Positions 26,113 to 34,699 of a stretch of DNA of 64,000 nt are shown here, one piece after another (the first letter of the stretch is position 1; each line of letters begins with the position of its first letter). The notes beneath the pieces were generated by a model that did no database searches, was not told where the DNA came from, and saw nothing but the letters and a program-made list of their open reading frames with translations. This DNA is from Streptomyces sp. V4I2 (GTDB lineage: Bacteria > Actinomycetota > Actinomycetes > Streptomycetales > Streptomycetaceae). A program made the translations under genes and the position numbers. The stretch covers positions 7,440,001 through 7,504,000 of the forward strand of contig NZ_JAUSZM010000003.1 of the NCBI RefSeq assembly GCF_030817655.1. The letters are read 5' to 3'.

Positions 26113-27162
26113 ATGACCGACAACACCGATTCCGTCGCCACCGGGATCGACAACGCCAAGGTGCTCGCCGTGGCCGAACGGGTGGTACGGGAGTTCCAGC
26201 TGGCCGCGGAGAAGGTCGCGGCCCACCACAACGAGCCCGCCAAGTACCCGATGCCGGCCGGCAGTACCGCGATGGAGCACCTGATGGCGAGCCGCTTCAA
26301 GGCGCTGCCCGAGGGGACGCGGAAGAAGGCGGCGGACCGTGTCGTGACCGATCTGAGGAACGCGCCCGGCCGCGCGAAGAAGCTGGACGACCTGGCCAAG
26401 GTCGATCTGCGTTCCACGACCACGGTCGAGGCACAGGTCAAGAAGTTGCCCTTCCCCGCGAGGCTCCGGTTCCCGGCGGACGAGCTGCGGAAGGCGGGGT
26501 CCGTCGCCAAGGCATCCATGGCGGAGAGCGCGGAAGCGGAGCGCGCTGCCGCGGCGGCCGTCCCGCTGCGGCAGCTGGAACTGCGGCTGCACCGGGTGAA
26601 GTGCCTGGATGACACCAGTGAGCTCTTCAAGGACGAGATCGGGCTCGGCGGCACCGCCGTCGACGAGAGCGGAGACGTGGAGAAGTTCCCCACCTTCAAG
26701 GTGCGCAGCTTCAAGACCGGCGGCGTCCAGACGTACACACCGCCGCGGCGCCTGGTCCGGTTCAGCCTCACCGAGGGTCCGGTGAGGTTCCCGAAGACCT
26801 ACTTCGTGACGCTCGTGCTGGCCGAGCTGGACCACGGCGGCTTCTCCGATTTCGTGAACAGGCTGTACGTCAAGGTGCGGGACGCGGTCGCCGAGGCTGT
26901 GGGGGAGGCCGTCGGCGCGGTGCTGCCCGTCCCGATCGACGAGTTGATCCGCAAAGTCGTCATCGCCGTGGTCACGAGGATTTTCGACACCCTCAAGGCG
27001 ATCTGGCAGGACGACATCTTCCAGCCGGTCACCGTCGAGACCACCGTCCAGTCCCGGACCAGCCGTTGGGCGGGCCGCGCCGACAGTCCCGAACGTGTCG
27101 TCACGTTCAGGGGACACGGCGGCAAGTACGAACTGGTCTACGACTGGCGGATGTTCAGCTGA
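26113..27162 (+). CDS. Uncharacterised protein paired with a membrane STAND ATPase
   Basis: A 349-residue protein I cannot assign to a named family. There is no signal peptide. Residues 1-150 are helical and charged (VLAVAERVVREFQLAAEKVAAHHN, TRKKAADRVVTDLRN). From about residue 155 the sequence becomes beta-rich: LRLHRVKCLDDTSELFKDEIGLGG, then PPRRLVRFSL and VTLVLAELDHGGFSDFV. A hydrophobic amphipathic helix pair (about 275-310) and a beta-rich end with YELVYDWRMF follow. The DDTSE...DEIGLGG pattern could be an acidic metal-binding loop, which is inference. The ATG follows GAGGAGACG. Its stop overlaps the next ATG as TGATG, so the two proteins are translationally coupled and probably act together. 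Confidence 0.8.
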   Translation: MTDNTDSVATGIDNAKVLAVAERVVREFQLAAEKVAAHHNEPAKYPMPAGSTAMEHLMASRFKALPEGTRKKAADRVVTDLRNAPGRAKKLDDLAKVDLRSTTTVEAQVKKLPFPARLRFPADELRKAGSVAKASMAESAEAERAAAAAVPLRQLELRLHRVKCLDDTSELFKDEIGLGGTAVDESGDVEKFPTFKVRSFKTGGVQTYTPPRRLVRFSLTEGPVRFPKTYFVTLVLAELDHGGFSDFVNRLYVKVRDAVAEAVGEAVGAVLPVPIDELIRKVVIAVVTRIFDTLKAIWQDDIFQPVTVETTVQSRTSRWAGRADSPERVVTFRGHGGKYELVYDWRMFS

Positions 27163-29402
27163 TGAACACCGTACTGTCCGGGACCTGGCGGATCGTCCTG
27201 ACCGCGGCGCACGGGGTGCGTCTGGAGCCGGTCGAGTTGCACCTGCGGGCCCAGGTACGCGCACAGACGCGCCCGCTCTGGTCCAGGACCGTCGCCTGCC
27301 CGCCCCTTCCGGGGCGGGAGGCGGTGGTCGCGGCCGCGCGGCGCGACATCCTCGCGGGGCGGCCCGTGGAGTTCCACGCCCCGTGCGGGTTCGGCAAGAC
27401 CACACTGCTTCGCTATCTGGCCTCGGGTGCCGTGCGGGCGCCTTCCGTGTATGTACGGGTGGGATCCGCGCCGTTGGACGACGTGCTGCAGATGGTCGTC
27501 GACCGGCTCTACTCGTCCCCGGAGCCGGTGAAGCCGACCCGTGCGGAGTGCGAGGCGATCATCCGCGGCTGCCGCGCCCTCATGGTGCTGGACGATGTGC
27601 CGCCCGGCTCACCCATCCCGAACCAGCTTGCGGCGTCGCTCCAGGGCTGCGGGCTGGTCATCGGCTCGACACGGCCCGTGTTGACCGGGCTCGGCGGTTC
27701 CCGGATGCTGCACGGGCTGCCGCCGGACGCGGCGCTCGACCTGTACGCGCGGTCGCTGGGCCGAGGGCTCGGAGCGAGCGAAGTTCCGGATGTGCGGCGG
27801 CTGTTGGCGGCTCTGGACGGCCGGCCGCTGCACATCAAGCAGGCCGCGGCGCTCGTACGGTCCGGGGAGTTCACCGCGTCGCGGCTCGCGGAGGAAGCCG
27901 CGGCGGCCGGTCCGGAGGCGCTCGACCGGCTCTCCCTGCGCAGGCTCGACGGCGTCAAACGGCGGGCGCTGACCGTCCTGACCCTCTTCGGCGGCGCGCT
28001 GCTTCCGGCTGCGCTGGTGTCGGGGGTCGGAGACATCGCGTTCGTCCTCCAGTACCTGGACGAACTGCACCGGGACGGACTGGCCGAGCACCCGGACGAC
28101 CGGTTCGGCATCCCGGTGTGCCGGAAGGAGAGCCATCAGCAACAACTCCTCGGCCAGATCGACTACGCCGGAGCGGTGCGCGGCCTCGCCGACTGGCTCG
28201 CCGACCCCTCCGGACCTCATGCCCTGGAGGCACTGGAGGCGGCGCTGAGTCTGCTCGGATTCGCGTCCGAACGGGCACAGTTCGAGGTGGTGGTGCGGCT
28301 GATCCGGCTGGTGGAGCCGGTGCTCTTCGTGCTGGGCCGCTGGAAGGAGTGGCGGGACGTTCTCGGACAGGGCATCGACGCGGCGCGGCAGGTGGGGGAC
28401 GCAACAGCGGAAGCCCTTTTCGCCCACCAGAAGGGCACCCTGGCGTACTGCGAGGACCGTCTCGAGGAGGCGCGGGACCTGCTGCAACGGGCGGAGGAGC
28501 TGCGGTCGCGGCTGGGGGATCGGGTGGGGGCGGAGCTGAGTCGCGCCCACCTGGGGCTGGTGCAGTCCGTACAGAACTACGGGCCGCCGCCTGACTCGGT
28601 TGCCTCGCGTGACCGACGCGGGTCGCGGACCCGGGCGCGGGTGTTCCTGGCTGCCTTGCTCACCATCGTGGGTGGGGTGGCGATGGTGGCGGCAGTGCAG
28701 GCGATGTCCCGCGAACCCGTCGTCATGGTCACCCCTCCGGTCACACCCCCCAGTTCAGAGCCGTCGAGCCCCACAGCCACCCCAGAGACCCCGGAGACCC
28801 CGGAGACCCCGGAGACGCCGGAGACGCCGGAGACGCCGGAGACGCCGACGGTGTCGTCGCCCGACGAGCCGACGGTCCTTGCGGCGGAGAACAGCCCACT
28901 CACCTTGGCGTTCCTCGACACCGTGATCGATATTGACAGCGCCCCCAGCACGCTCACCCTGACCAGCACGGGAACAGCCGCACTGAGCGTCGGGACGGCG
29001 GAGCGTGAGGGCACAGCGTTCCAGGATTTCGTGATCACCGACGACGGTTGCTCCGGCACACAGCTCCGCCCAGAGCAGTCCTGCCGGATCGACGTCGTCT
29101 TCCGGCCTACTGAGACCGGTCTGCGGGAGGCGGTCTTGAAGATCCCCGATGACGCGGCGGGCGTTGTCCGTACCGTTCCCTTGTCGGGGCTGGGCGTCCG
29201 GGTGCTGGAGGAGGACGGCGACGACGTGAACAACGGCCCGAACGCCGACCCGAACGACGACGTCGGAGACTTCAGAGATCGGTTGAGCCCACGTCCGCAG
29301 AGCTACAGCCGCGCCCCCTTCAACGCCATGTGCAGCAACAACCGATCCTCCCCGTCATCCAGATCCAACCCCGTCAACTGCTCCACCCGCGACAACCGGT
29401 AA
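27162..29402 (+). CDS. Membrane-anchored STAND (NB-ARC-like) ATPase with extracellular ASH/Ig-like domain
   Basis: A 746-residue chimera-like protein. In order it has an N-terminal region, Walker A APCGFGKTT (about 73-81), Walker B RALMVLDDVPPG, a winged-helix/helical middle with TPR-like segments to about 470, and a basic stretch SRDRRGSRTRAR. A single transmembrane helix (about 493-514), seven Pro-Glu-Thr repeats (541-561) and an Ig-like ASH/choice-of-anchor-D type domain (about 571-682, with LTLTSTGTAALSVG and CRIDVVFRPTETG) complete it. The topology puts the ATPase inside and the Ig-like domain outside. The last about 35 residues read antisense through the 3' end of pucR and look non-native, so the true tail may have been lost at a junction. 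Function unknown; STAND proteins often sense invasion or stress. Confidence 0.8.
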   Translation: MNTVLSGTWRIVLTAAHGVRLEPVELHLRAQVRAQTRPLWSRTVACPPLPGREAVVAAARRDILAGRPVEFHAPCGFGKTTLLRYLASGAVRAPSVYVRVGSAPLDDVLQMVVDRLYSSPEPVKPTRAECEAIIRGCRALMVLDDVPPGSPIPNQLAASLQGCGLVIGSTRPVLTGLGGSRMLHGLPPDAALDLYARSLGRGLGASEVPDVRRLLAALDGRPLHIKQAAALVRSGEFTASRLAEEAAAAGPEALDRLSLRRLDGVKRRALTVLTLFGGALLPAALVSGVGDIAFVLQYLDELHRDGLAEHPDDRFGIPVCRKESHQQQLLGQIDYAGAVRGLADWLADPSGPHALEALEAALSLLGFASERAQFEVVVRLIRLVEPVLFVLGRWKEWRDVLGQGIDAARQVGDATAEALFAHQKGTLAYCEDRLEEARDLLQRAEELRSRLGDRVGAELSRAHLGLVQSVQNYGPPPDSVASRDRRGSRTRARVFLAALLTIVGGVAMVAAVQAMSREPVVMVTPPVTPPSSEPSSPTATPETPETPETPETPETPETPETPTVSSPDEPTVLAAENSPLTLAFLDTVIDIDSAPSTLTLTSTGTAALSVGTAEREGTAFQDFVITDDGCSGTQLRPEQSCRIDVVFRPTETGLREAVLKIPDDAAGVVRTVPLSGLGVRVLEEDGDDVNNGPNADPNDDVGDFRDRLSPRPQSYSRAPFNAMCSNNRSSPSSRSNPVNCSTRDNR
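28782..28844 (+). repeat. 9-nt tandem repeat encoding Pro-Glu-Thr x7
   Basis: Seven copies of cc(a/g)gagac(c/g) encode a rigid Pro-Glu-Thr stalk just outside the membrane helix. The last base changes from c to g between the third and fourth units, suggesting expansion in blocks. Copy number is likely to vary between strains. Confidence 0.9.
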
Positions 29403-30505
29403 TACAGCGTCTGGCGATGGATCCCCAGCTCCGCCGCCGTGCGGCCCGCCTGGCCCGCGCAGTCGAGGTAGACCTCGGCCGTGCGGGCCAGTTCGTGGTG
29501 GGTGGGGGAGAGGAGGGCGCGTACGGCGGGGTCGTGGGCCGTTTCCGGGGGGAGGGACGTCAGGAGGCGGTACGGGCCGATGGACGACCACTCGGCGATC
29601 GGGCCGAGGTGGGGTTCCGCGAGGGCCGCGCGGGCGGCGGCCGCGGCCTCCCGCCAGGCGACGCCCAGGTCCACCAGTCCGGCGCGGGCCGCCGCGATGC
29701 CGGCGGCGGCGCCGGTGCCCCGCGCCCGCTCCAGCAACCGTCCCGCCGCCGACGTCGCCGGTGTCATCACGTCCGCCGAGCGCAGCCGTACCAGCAGGGC
29801 CAGCGCCGTGGCCGTCGTCCCCCAGGGCAGCGTGCACAGGGCCGTCGCGCCCGGGACCGTACGGACGGAGGGGGCGTCGTCCGGGTCGGCGGAGGGCCAG
29901 GGGGTCACGCAGATCACCGTGTGGAGGGTGTCGGCGCGGGGGCCGAGGGCGGTGCGGAGTTCGGCGACCGCCATGTCGCGCTGCCAGTCGCGCTCGGCGG
30001 TGAGCACCGCACGGAGTTCCCGCGAGAGGTCCGCCCCGTGCTGCGCCTCGTCCGCGAGCAGGGCGCCGATCCGGGTCGTCACCTCCATGGCGGCGGTCAG
30101 TTGCCGATCGGTCGGCCCGGGGTCGTCGTCCAGCAGCCAGACGTAGCCGAGGACGACACCGCGATGGCGTACGGGGAGACAGATCCGTCCGCGGTACACC
30201 CCCGCCTCCGGAGCGGGCGGAATGCGGACCGGGGAGGTCGCCCGGGTGATGCCGAAGCCCTCGAACCAGGTGCGGACCGCGGCCGTGGAGCGCCGGGTCA
30301 GGATCGAGCGGGTGCGCACCGGGTCCAGGGCGGAGGCGTCCAGCTCGCCCTCGCTGTCGTACGCCCCGAAGGCGATCAGCTCGAAGTCACGGTTCTCCAG
30401 CGTCGCCGGTGCGCCGAGGAGCTCCGAGATCTCGTCGACCAGTTCCTGGTAGTCGCCCTTGTGGTCCTTGTACTCCGACGTCGTCACCCGGGCATTCTCC
30501 CGCAT
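29303..30505 (-). CDS. PucR-type transcriptional regulator (CdaR/PucR C-terminal HTH)
   Basis: A 400-residue regulator. The C-terminal HTH (AEVYLDCAGQAGRTAAELGIHRQTLYYRLSRVEQLTGLDLDD) is the hallmark of PucR/CdaR proteins, preceded by a GGDEF-like divergent middle and a GAF-like N-terminal part (YRGRICLPVRHRGVVLGYVWLLDDD). ATG 30505 (GGGAG site) and GTG 30487 (GGGAGA site) are both plausible starts. It is divergent from putA, so the likely job is proline-responsive activation of putA, as for PutR-like regulators. Its 3' end is overlapped for 100 nt by the convergent ATPase frame. Confidence 0.92.
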   Translation of the reverse strand: MRENARVTTSEYKDHKGDYQELVDEISELLGAPATLENRDFELIAFGAYDSEGELDASALDPVRTRSILTRRSTAAVRTWFEGFGITRATSPVRIPPAPEAGVYRGRICLPVRHRGVVLGYVWLLDDDPGPTDRQLTAAMEVTTRIGALLADEAQHGADLSRELRAVLTAERDWQRDMAVAELRTALGPRADTLHTVICVTPWPSADPDDAPSVRTVPGATALCTLPWGTTATALALLVRLRSADVMTPATSAAGRLLERARGTGAAAGIAAARAGLVDLGVAWREAAAAARAALAEPHLGPIAEWSSIGPYRLLTSLPPETAHDPAVRALLSPTHHELARTAEVYLDCAGQAGRTAAELGIHRQTLYYRLSRVEQLTGLDLDDGEDRLLLHMALKGARL

Positions 30506-30667
30506 TTCGCGCTCCCTTCATACATCTGTCTGAGATCTTCGGCACGGATGCGTGACAGCTGTCGATGGCCGACGATCGGAGGGATCCTTAGGTTTCACGG
30601 TGGTTCTCCGTGCCGTACCCGAATGACCGGGTTCCGGCCATCCGCTGCTCCTGTGTGGAGGTGCCCC

Positions 30668-31594
30668 GTGCTGGGTCCCGTGATTCTCGCCGCGTCGCGC
30701 AGCGACCGGATACGACGGCTGATCTCGGCGGCCCCGGTGACCAGGCAGGTCGTGGACCGCTTCATCCCGGGTGAGACCGTCGACGAGATCGTGCCGATCG
30801 TCCGGGAGCTGACCGACAGAGGGCTGGAGCTGACGATGGACGTCGTCGGCGAGGACATCACCACGCCCGGGCAGGCCGCCGCCGCGCGGGACGCGTACCT
30901 GGAGCTGGTCGACCGGCTGAAGCAGCTGGAGCTGGGCACCCGCGCGGAGATGTCCGTCAAGCTGTCGATGTTCGGGCAGGCGCTCGCGGGCGGGCACGAG
31001 CTGGCTCTCGCCAACGTCCGGCCCGTCGTCGAGGCCGCGGCCGCCATCGGGACCACGGTCACACTGGACGCGGAGGACCACACCACCCTCGACTCGATGT
31101 TCGCGATCCACGAGGAGCTGCGGAAGGACTTCCCGCAGACCGGCTGCGTCATCCAGGCCTACCTCTTCCGCACCGAGGCCGACGCCCGCCGCCTCGCCGA
31201 CAGCGGCAGCCGCGTGCGACTGGTCAAGGGTGCCTACAAGGAGCCCGCCGAGGCCGCCTACCAGCAGAAACACGAGATCGACAAGGCGTACGTCCGGATC
31301 CTGAAGGTCCTGATGGCGGGCGAGGGGTACCCGATGATCGGCTCCCACGACCCGCGCCTCATCTCCATCGCCCAGGAACTCGCCCGGCAGTCCGGCCGCA
31401 AGCTCGACGAGTACGAGTTCCAGATGCTGTACGGCATCCGGAGCGACGAGCATCTGCGGCTCGCCGCCGAGGGCCATCGGATGCGCGTCTACACCGCCTA
31501 CGGCACCGACTGGTACGGCTACTTCATGCGGCGCCTCGCGGAGAAGCCGGCCAACCTGCGCTTCTTCGCCCGCTCGATGATCAGCAAAGGGTGA
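30668..31594 (+). CDS. putA: Proline dehydrogenase
   Basis: A 308-residue monofunctional FAD enzyme that oxidises proline to pyrroline-5-carboxylate. It is the short actinobacterial form, separate from the aldehyde dehydrogenase. The TIM-barrel motifs include LTMDVVGEDITT, AEMSVKLSMFGQAL, TLDAEDHTTLD, CVIQAYLFRTEADA, RLVKGAYKEP and EFQMLYGIRSDEHLRL. GTG 30668 follows GGAGGTG at good spacing. pruA follows after a 239-nt structured spacer. Confidence 0.96.
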   Translation: MLGPVILAASRSDRIRRLISAAPVTRQVVDRFIPGETVDEIVPIVRELTDRGLELTMDVVGEDITTPGQAAAARDAYLELVDRLKQLELGTRAEMSVKLSMFGQALAGGHELALANVRPVVEAAAAIGTTVTLDAEDHTTLDSMFAIHEELRKDFPQTGCVIQAYLFRTEADARRLADSGSRVRLVKGAYKEPAEAAYQQKHEIDKAYVRILKVLMAGEGYPMIGSHDPRLISIAQELARQSGRKLDEYEFQMLYGIRSDEHLRLAAEGHRMRVYTAYGTDWYGYFMRRLAEKPANLRFFARSMISKG

Positions 31595-31833
31595 GCGGTA
31601 GCTGTCGGGACCCGGGTGCATCCTGGGTGACGGCAGCTACCGCCCATCGGTCGGCTGAGCCGACCCGGTTCCGGAAAGGAGTTACGGAACTCGTGACTCC
31701 GCCCCCGTGGGGGCTTCTCACTAGCTCGCCGCAGCGGGCTCGTGACGGTCAAGCCCTGACCGCCGCCCAACATACGCACACGGCTTCGGCTCCCCCCGGT
31801 TGAAGCCAGGGATTCACTCGGAAGAGGTAGCTC
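31595..31833 (+). promoter_or_regulatory. Structured spacer between putA and pruA
   Basis: There is no gene here, but stem-loops are densely packed. GCGGTAGCTGTCG (31595-31607) pairs with CGGCAGCTACCGC (31631-31643) around an inner ACCC/GGGT pair. GGTCGGC-tga-GCCGACC lies at about 31650-31666. GTTCCG/CGGAAC and GGAGT/ACTCC form alternatives around 31670-31705, and GCCCCCGTGGGGGC is at about 31706-31719. No terminator T-run is present. Mutually exclusive pairings suggest a cis-regulatory RNA controlling pruA, or an end/processing signal for putA. Confidence 0.5.
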
Positions 31834-33465
31834 ATGGACGCTGTGACCCAGGTCCCCACCCCCGTCAACGAGCCGGTGCACGGCTACGCCCCCGGCTCGC
31901 CCGAACGTGCCCGGCTGGAGGCCAAGCTGAAGGAGCTGGCCGAGAACCCGGTCGACCTGCCGTGCACCATCGGCGGCGAGAAGCGGCTCGGCGGCGGCGA
32001 GCGGTTCGACGTCGTGCAGCCGCACAACCACAAGGCCGTCCTCGGGACGTACGGCAACGCCACCCAGCAGGACGCCCAGGACGCCGTCGACGCGGCCCTC
32101 GCCGCCGCGCCCGCCTGGCGTGCGATGTCCTTCGACGACCGCGCCGCGATCATCCTGCGCGCCGCCGAGCTGCTGGCCGGGCCCTGGCGCGAGACGCTGG
32201 CCGCCTCGACCATGCTGGGCCAGTCGAAGACCGCCCAGCAGGCCGAGATCGACACCCCCTGCGAGCTGGTCGACTTCTGGCGCTTCAACGTCAAGTACGC
32301 CCGTGACCTGCTCGCCGAGCAGCCCCCGGCCAACTCCCCGGGCGTCTGGAACCGCCTCGACCACCGCCCGCTGGAAGGCTTCGTCTACGCGATCACGCCG
32401 TTCAACTTCACGGCGATCGCGGGCAACCTGCCGACCGCGCCCGCGCTCATGGGCAACGTGGTGGTGTGGAAGCCGAGCCCGACCCAGACGCACGCCGCCG
32501 TGCTCCTCATGCAGATCCTTGAGGAGGCCGGTCTGCCCAAGGGCGTCATCAACCTCGTCACCGGCGACGGCATCGAGGTCTCCAAGGTCGCCCTGGAACA
32601 CCGCGACCTCGCCGGCATCCACTTCACCGGCTCCACCAAGACCTTCCAGTACCTGTGGAAGACGGTCGGCGCCAACATCGAGAAGTACCGCTCCTACCCG
32701 CGCCTGGTCGGCGAGACCGGCGGCAAGGACTTCGTCGTCGCCCACCCGAGCGCCGACCCCGCGATCCTCAAGACCGCCCTGACCCGCGGTGCCTTCGAGT
32801 ACCAGGGCCAGAAGTGTTCGGCGACCTCCCGGGCGTACATCCCGGCGTCGATCTGGAACAACGGTTTCCGCGAGGAGTTCGCCGCCGAGGTCGACTACAT
32901 CACCATGGGTGACGTCACCGACCTGTCCAACTTCGTCGGCGCGGTCATCGACGAGCGCGCGTTCGCCAAGAACAAGGCGGCCATCGACCGCGCGAAGGCG
33001 GACCCCGCCTGCACGATCGTCGCGGGCGGCTCGTACGACGACTCGACCGGCTACTTCGTCCGGCCGACCGTCATCGAGTGCGCGGACCCGGAGAACGAGG
33101 TCTTCACCACCGAGTACTTCGGCCCGATCCTCGCCGTCCACGTCTACGAGGACGACGGGTTCGACGAGATGCTGACCCAGATGGAGTCGGTGTCCGACTA
33201 CGCGCTGACCGGCTCGGTCATCTCGGGCGACCGCGCCGCCGCCGCGTACACGATGGACAAGCTGCGCTACGCGGCCGGCAACTTCTACATCAACGACAAG
33301 TCGACCGGCGCCGTCGTCGGCCAGCAGCCCTTCGGCGGCGGCCGCTCCTCCGGCACGAACGACAAGGCGGGCGCCCCCCAGAACCTGATGCGCTGGACGC
33401 TGACCCGCGCCATCAAGGAGACCCTGGTCCCGCCGACCGACTACACGTACCCGCACATGGGTTGA
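31834..33465 (+). CDS. pruA: 1-pyrroline-5-carboxylate dehydrogenase (glutamate semialdehyde dehydrogenase)
   Basis: A 543-residue NAD aldehyde dehydrogenase that turns P5C/glutamate semialdehyde into glutamate, the second step of proline catabolism. The catalytic Cys is in FEYQGQKCSATSRAYIP, the general-base Glu in LVGETGGKDFVVAHP, the NAD-binding segment is ITPFNFTAIAGNLPTAPALMGN, and the C-terminal motif is QQPFGGGRSSGTNDKAG. The length matches the P5CDH group. The ATG has an AGAGGT site. Confidence 0.97.
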   Translation: MDAVTQVPTPVNEPVHGYAPGSPERARLEAKLKELAENPVDLPCTIGGEKRLGGGERFDVVQPHNHKAVLGTYGNATQQDAQDAVDAALAAAPAWRAMSFDDRAAIILRAAELLAGPWRETLAASTMLGQSKTAQQAEIDTPCELVDFWRFNVKYARDLLAEQPPANSPGVWNRLDHRPLEGFVYAITPFNFTAIAGNLPTAPALMGNVVVWKPSPTQTHAAVLLMQILEEAGLPKGVINLVTGDGIEVSKVALEHRDLAGIHFTGSTKTFQYLWKTVGANIEKYRSYPRLVGETGGKDFVVAHPSADPAILKTALTRGAFEYQGQKCSATSRAYIPASIWNNGFREEFAAEVDYITMGDVTDLSNFVGAVIDERAFAKNKAAIDRAKADPACTIVAGGSYDDSTGYFVRPTVIECADPENEVFTTEYFGPILAVHVYEDDGFDEMLTQMESVSDYALTGSVISGDRAAAAYTMDKLRYAAGNFYINDKSTGAVVGQQPFGGGRSSGTNDKAGAPQNLMRWTLTRAIKETLVPPTDYTYPHMG

Positions 33466-33483
33466 CGGGCGGTCAGAACATGA

Positions 33484-33511
33484 GAGGGGCCGGGTACTTG
33501 CCCGGCCCCTC
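33484..33511. terminator. Terminator after pruA
   Basis: GAGGGGCCGGG (33484-33494) pairs perfectly with CCCGGCCCCTC (33501-33511) around tacttg, 18 nt after the pruA stop. There is no T tail. Confidence 0.85.
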
Positions 33512-33520
33512 GCCGGTTCC

Positions 33521-33976
33521 GGAGCGGGCAGACTCTTCGCCATCGCTGGGACGAACTTCCTCGCCCGCCTCGGGGAGGTCCCCGAACGGCTCGCCCGTTG
33601 GCGGGAGTTGCCGGACGGGGACCGCGAGCGGGCGGTCCTGCAGTGGTCGATCGAGTTCGAGGACCGCGAGCGGGCGTCGGAGCACGCCGGACGCATGGCC
33701 GACCCCTGGTTCGGGATCAACACCGAGTGCAACAAGGCCCTGAACGACGAGACGAGGCGCGCCTGGGGCACCCCCGAGCTGTACGCCGCCTGCGAGGCCC
33801 TCGATCTGCCCGTGCTCATCGTCGACGGCGCCGAGGACATCCGGCCCCGCTCGGCCGTGGACTCCCTGGAGCGGGCGTTGCCGCGGGGACGGCGGGTGGT
33901 GCTGCGGGACGCCGGGCACCTGCCGTGGGTGGAGGACCCGGAGGGCTTCCGGGAGGCGGTCACGAGCGTGCTCTGA
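33521..33976 (+). pseudogene. 5'-truncated alpha/beta hydrolase remnant
   Basis: An open frame translates as GRLFAIAGTNFLARLGEVPE..., continues WSIEFEDRERASEHAGRMADPWFGIN and ends with LPVLIVDGAEDIRPRSAVDSLE and the His-containing RDAGHLPWVEDPEGFREAVTSVL. These are the cap and C-terminal Asp/His parts of a proline-iminopeptidase-like alpha/beta hydrolase. The nucleophile half is missing, and the frame begins directly after the pruA terminator. An internal ATG at 33608 could start a 122-residue ORF, but it would lack the catalytic Ser. The last about 26 nt reappear degenerated at 33982-34007. Confidence 0.7.
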
Positions 33977-34007
33977 GCCCCGGACGGCTTCCGAGAGGCG
34001 GTCACCG

Positions 34008-34596
34008 GGGTGCCCAGAGTGCGCGGGCCGTGGGCGCCGCCGGCCAGGTCGAGGGCGACCTCGATGTCGTGGACGGCGGTGGTGAAGTCGGAGGTGCTGT
34101 CGTCGACGAGTTCGTCGGCGCCGAGGTCGCGCAGGAAGACGTGATCGTCGGCGCGGGCGGTGCCGATGACGTACGCGCCCTGCGCCTTGGCGAGCTGGAC
34201 CGCCGCGTGTCGCCGTCGGCGCGGCGGCGCGGACGTGGTCCAGCGGGGCGGGCTTCACCGCGAAGTGGCCGGCCGGCGCCGTGACATGGAGGGCGTGACC
34301 GCCGCCGTCGACCGGACCGGACACCTCGTCGCCGGGGCGGAACCCGACGACCTCCGCACCGACCCCTTCCACCACGCCGGAGACGTCCCTGCCCAGCGTG
34401 AACGGCGGCTCCCCGTACACCGGGCCGCCCCCGAGCGGGCCAGCCGGTCCTCCGGGCCGACGCCCGCCGCGCGCACCCGGACCAGCACCTCGCCGGCCGC
34501 GGGCACGGGACGCGGCCGGTCCTCGACCGTCAGGACCTCAGGTCCCCCGAAGCGGTGCTGGGTCGTCACCTCGGTGCGGGGCTGTTCCGTGGTCAT
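34008..34596 (-). pseudogene. Frameshifted zinc-type alcohol dehydrogenase/quinone reductase remnant
   Basis: Read on the minus strand, the protein starts MTTEQPRTEVTTQHRFGGPE and continues to GVGPEDRLARSG. It shifts frame into YGEPPFTLGRDVSGVVEGVGAEVVGFRPGDEV, then shifts again, with an internal loss, into VQLAKAQGAYVIGTARADDH and DLGADELVDDSTSDF. It then stops short inside the NAD-binding domain. At least two frame changes and a missing C-terminus make it non-functional. It was an MDR-family NADP oxidoreductase. Confidence 0.75.
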
Positions 34597-34699
34597 TCGG
34601 AGCTCCCTCCCGGACGTGCCGCCGCGTCGCGTGGACCGGGGCGGCGGATACGGCCGCTCCTGTCCGTCGTGGCGCCGCGGGCCCCGTCCGCCCCCGCCG

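Noticed and set aside
28782..28844. Possible CRISPR-like repeat
   Set aside because: It is a 9-nt in-frame coding repeat without spacers. No CRISPR array is seen anywhere in the window.
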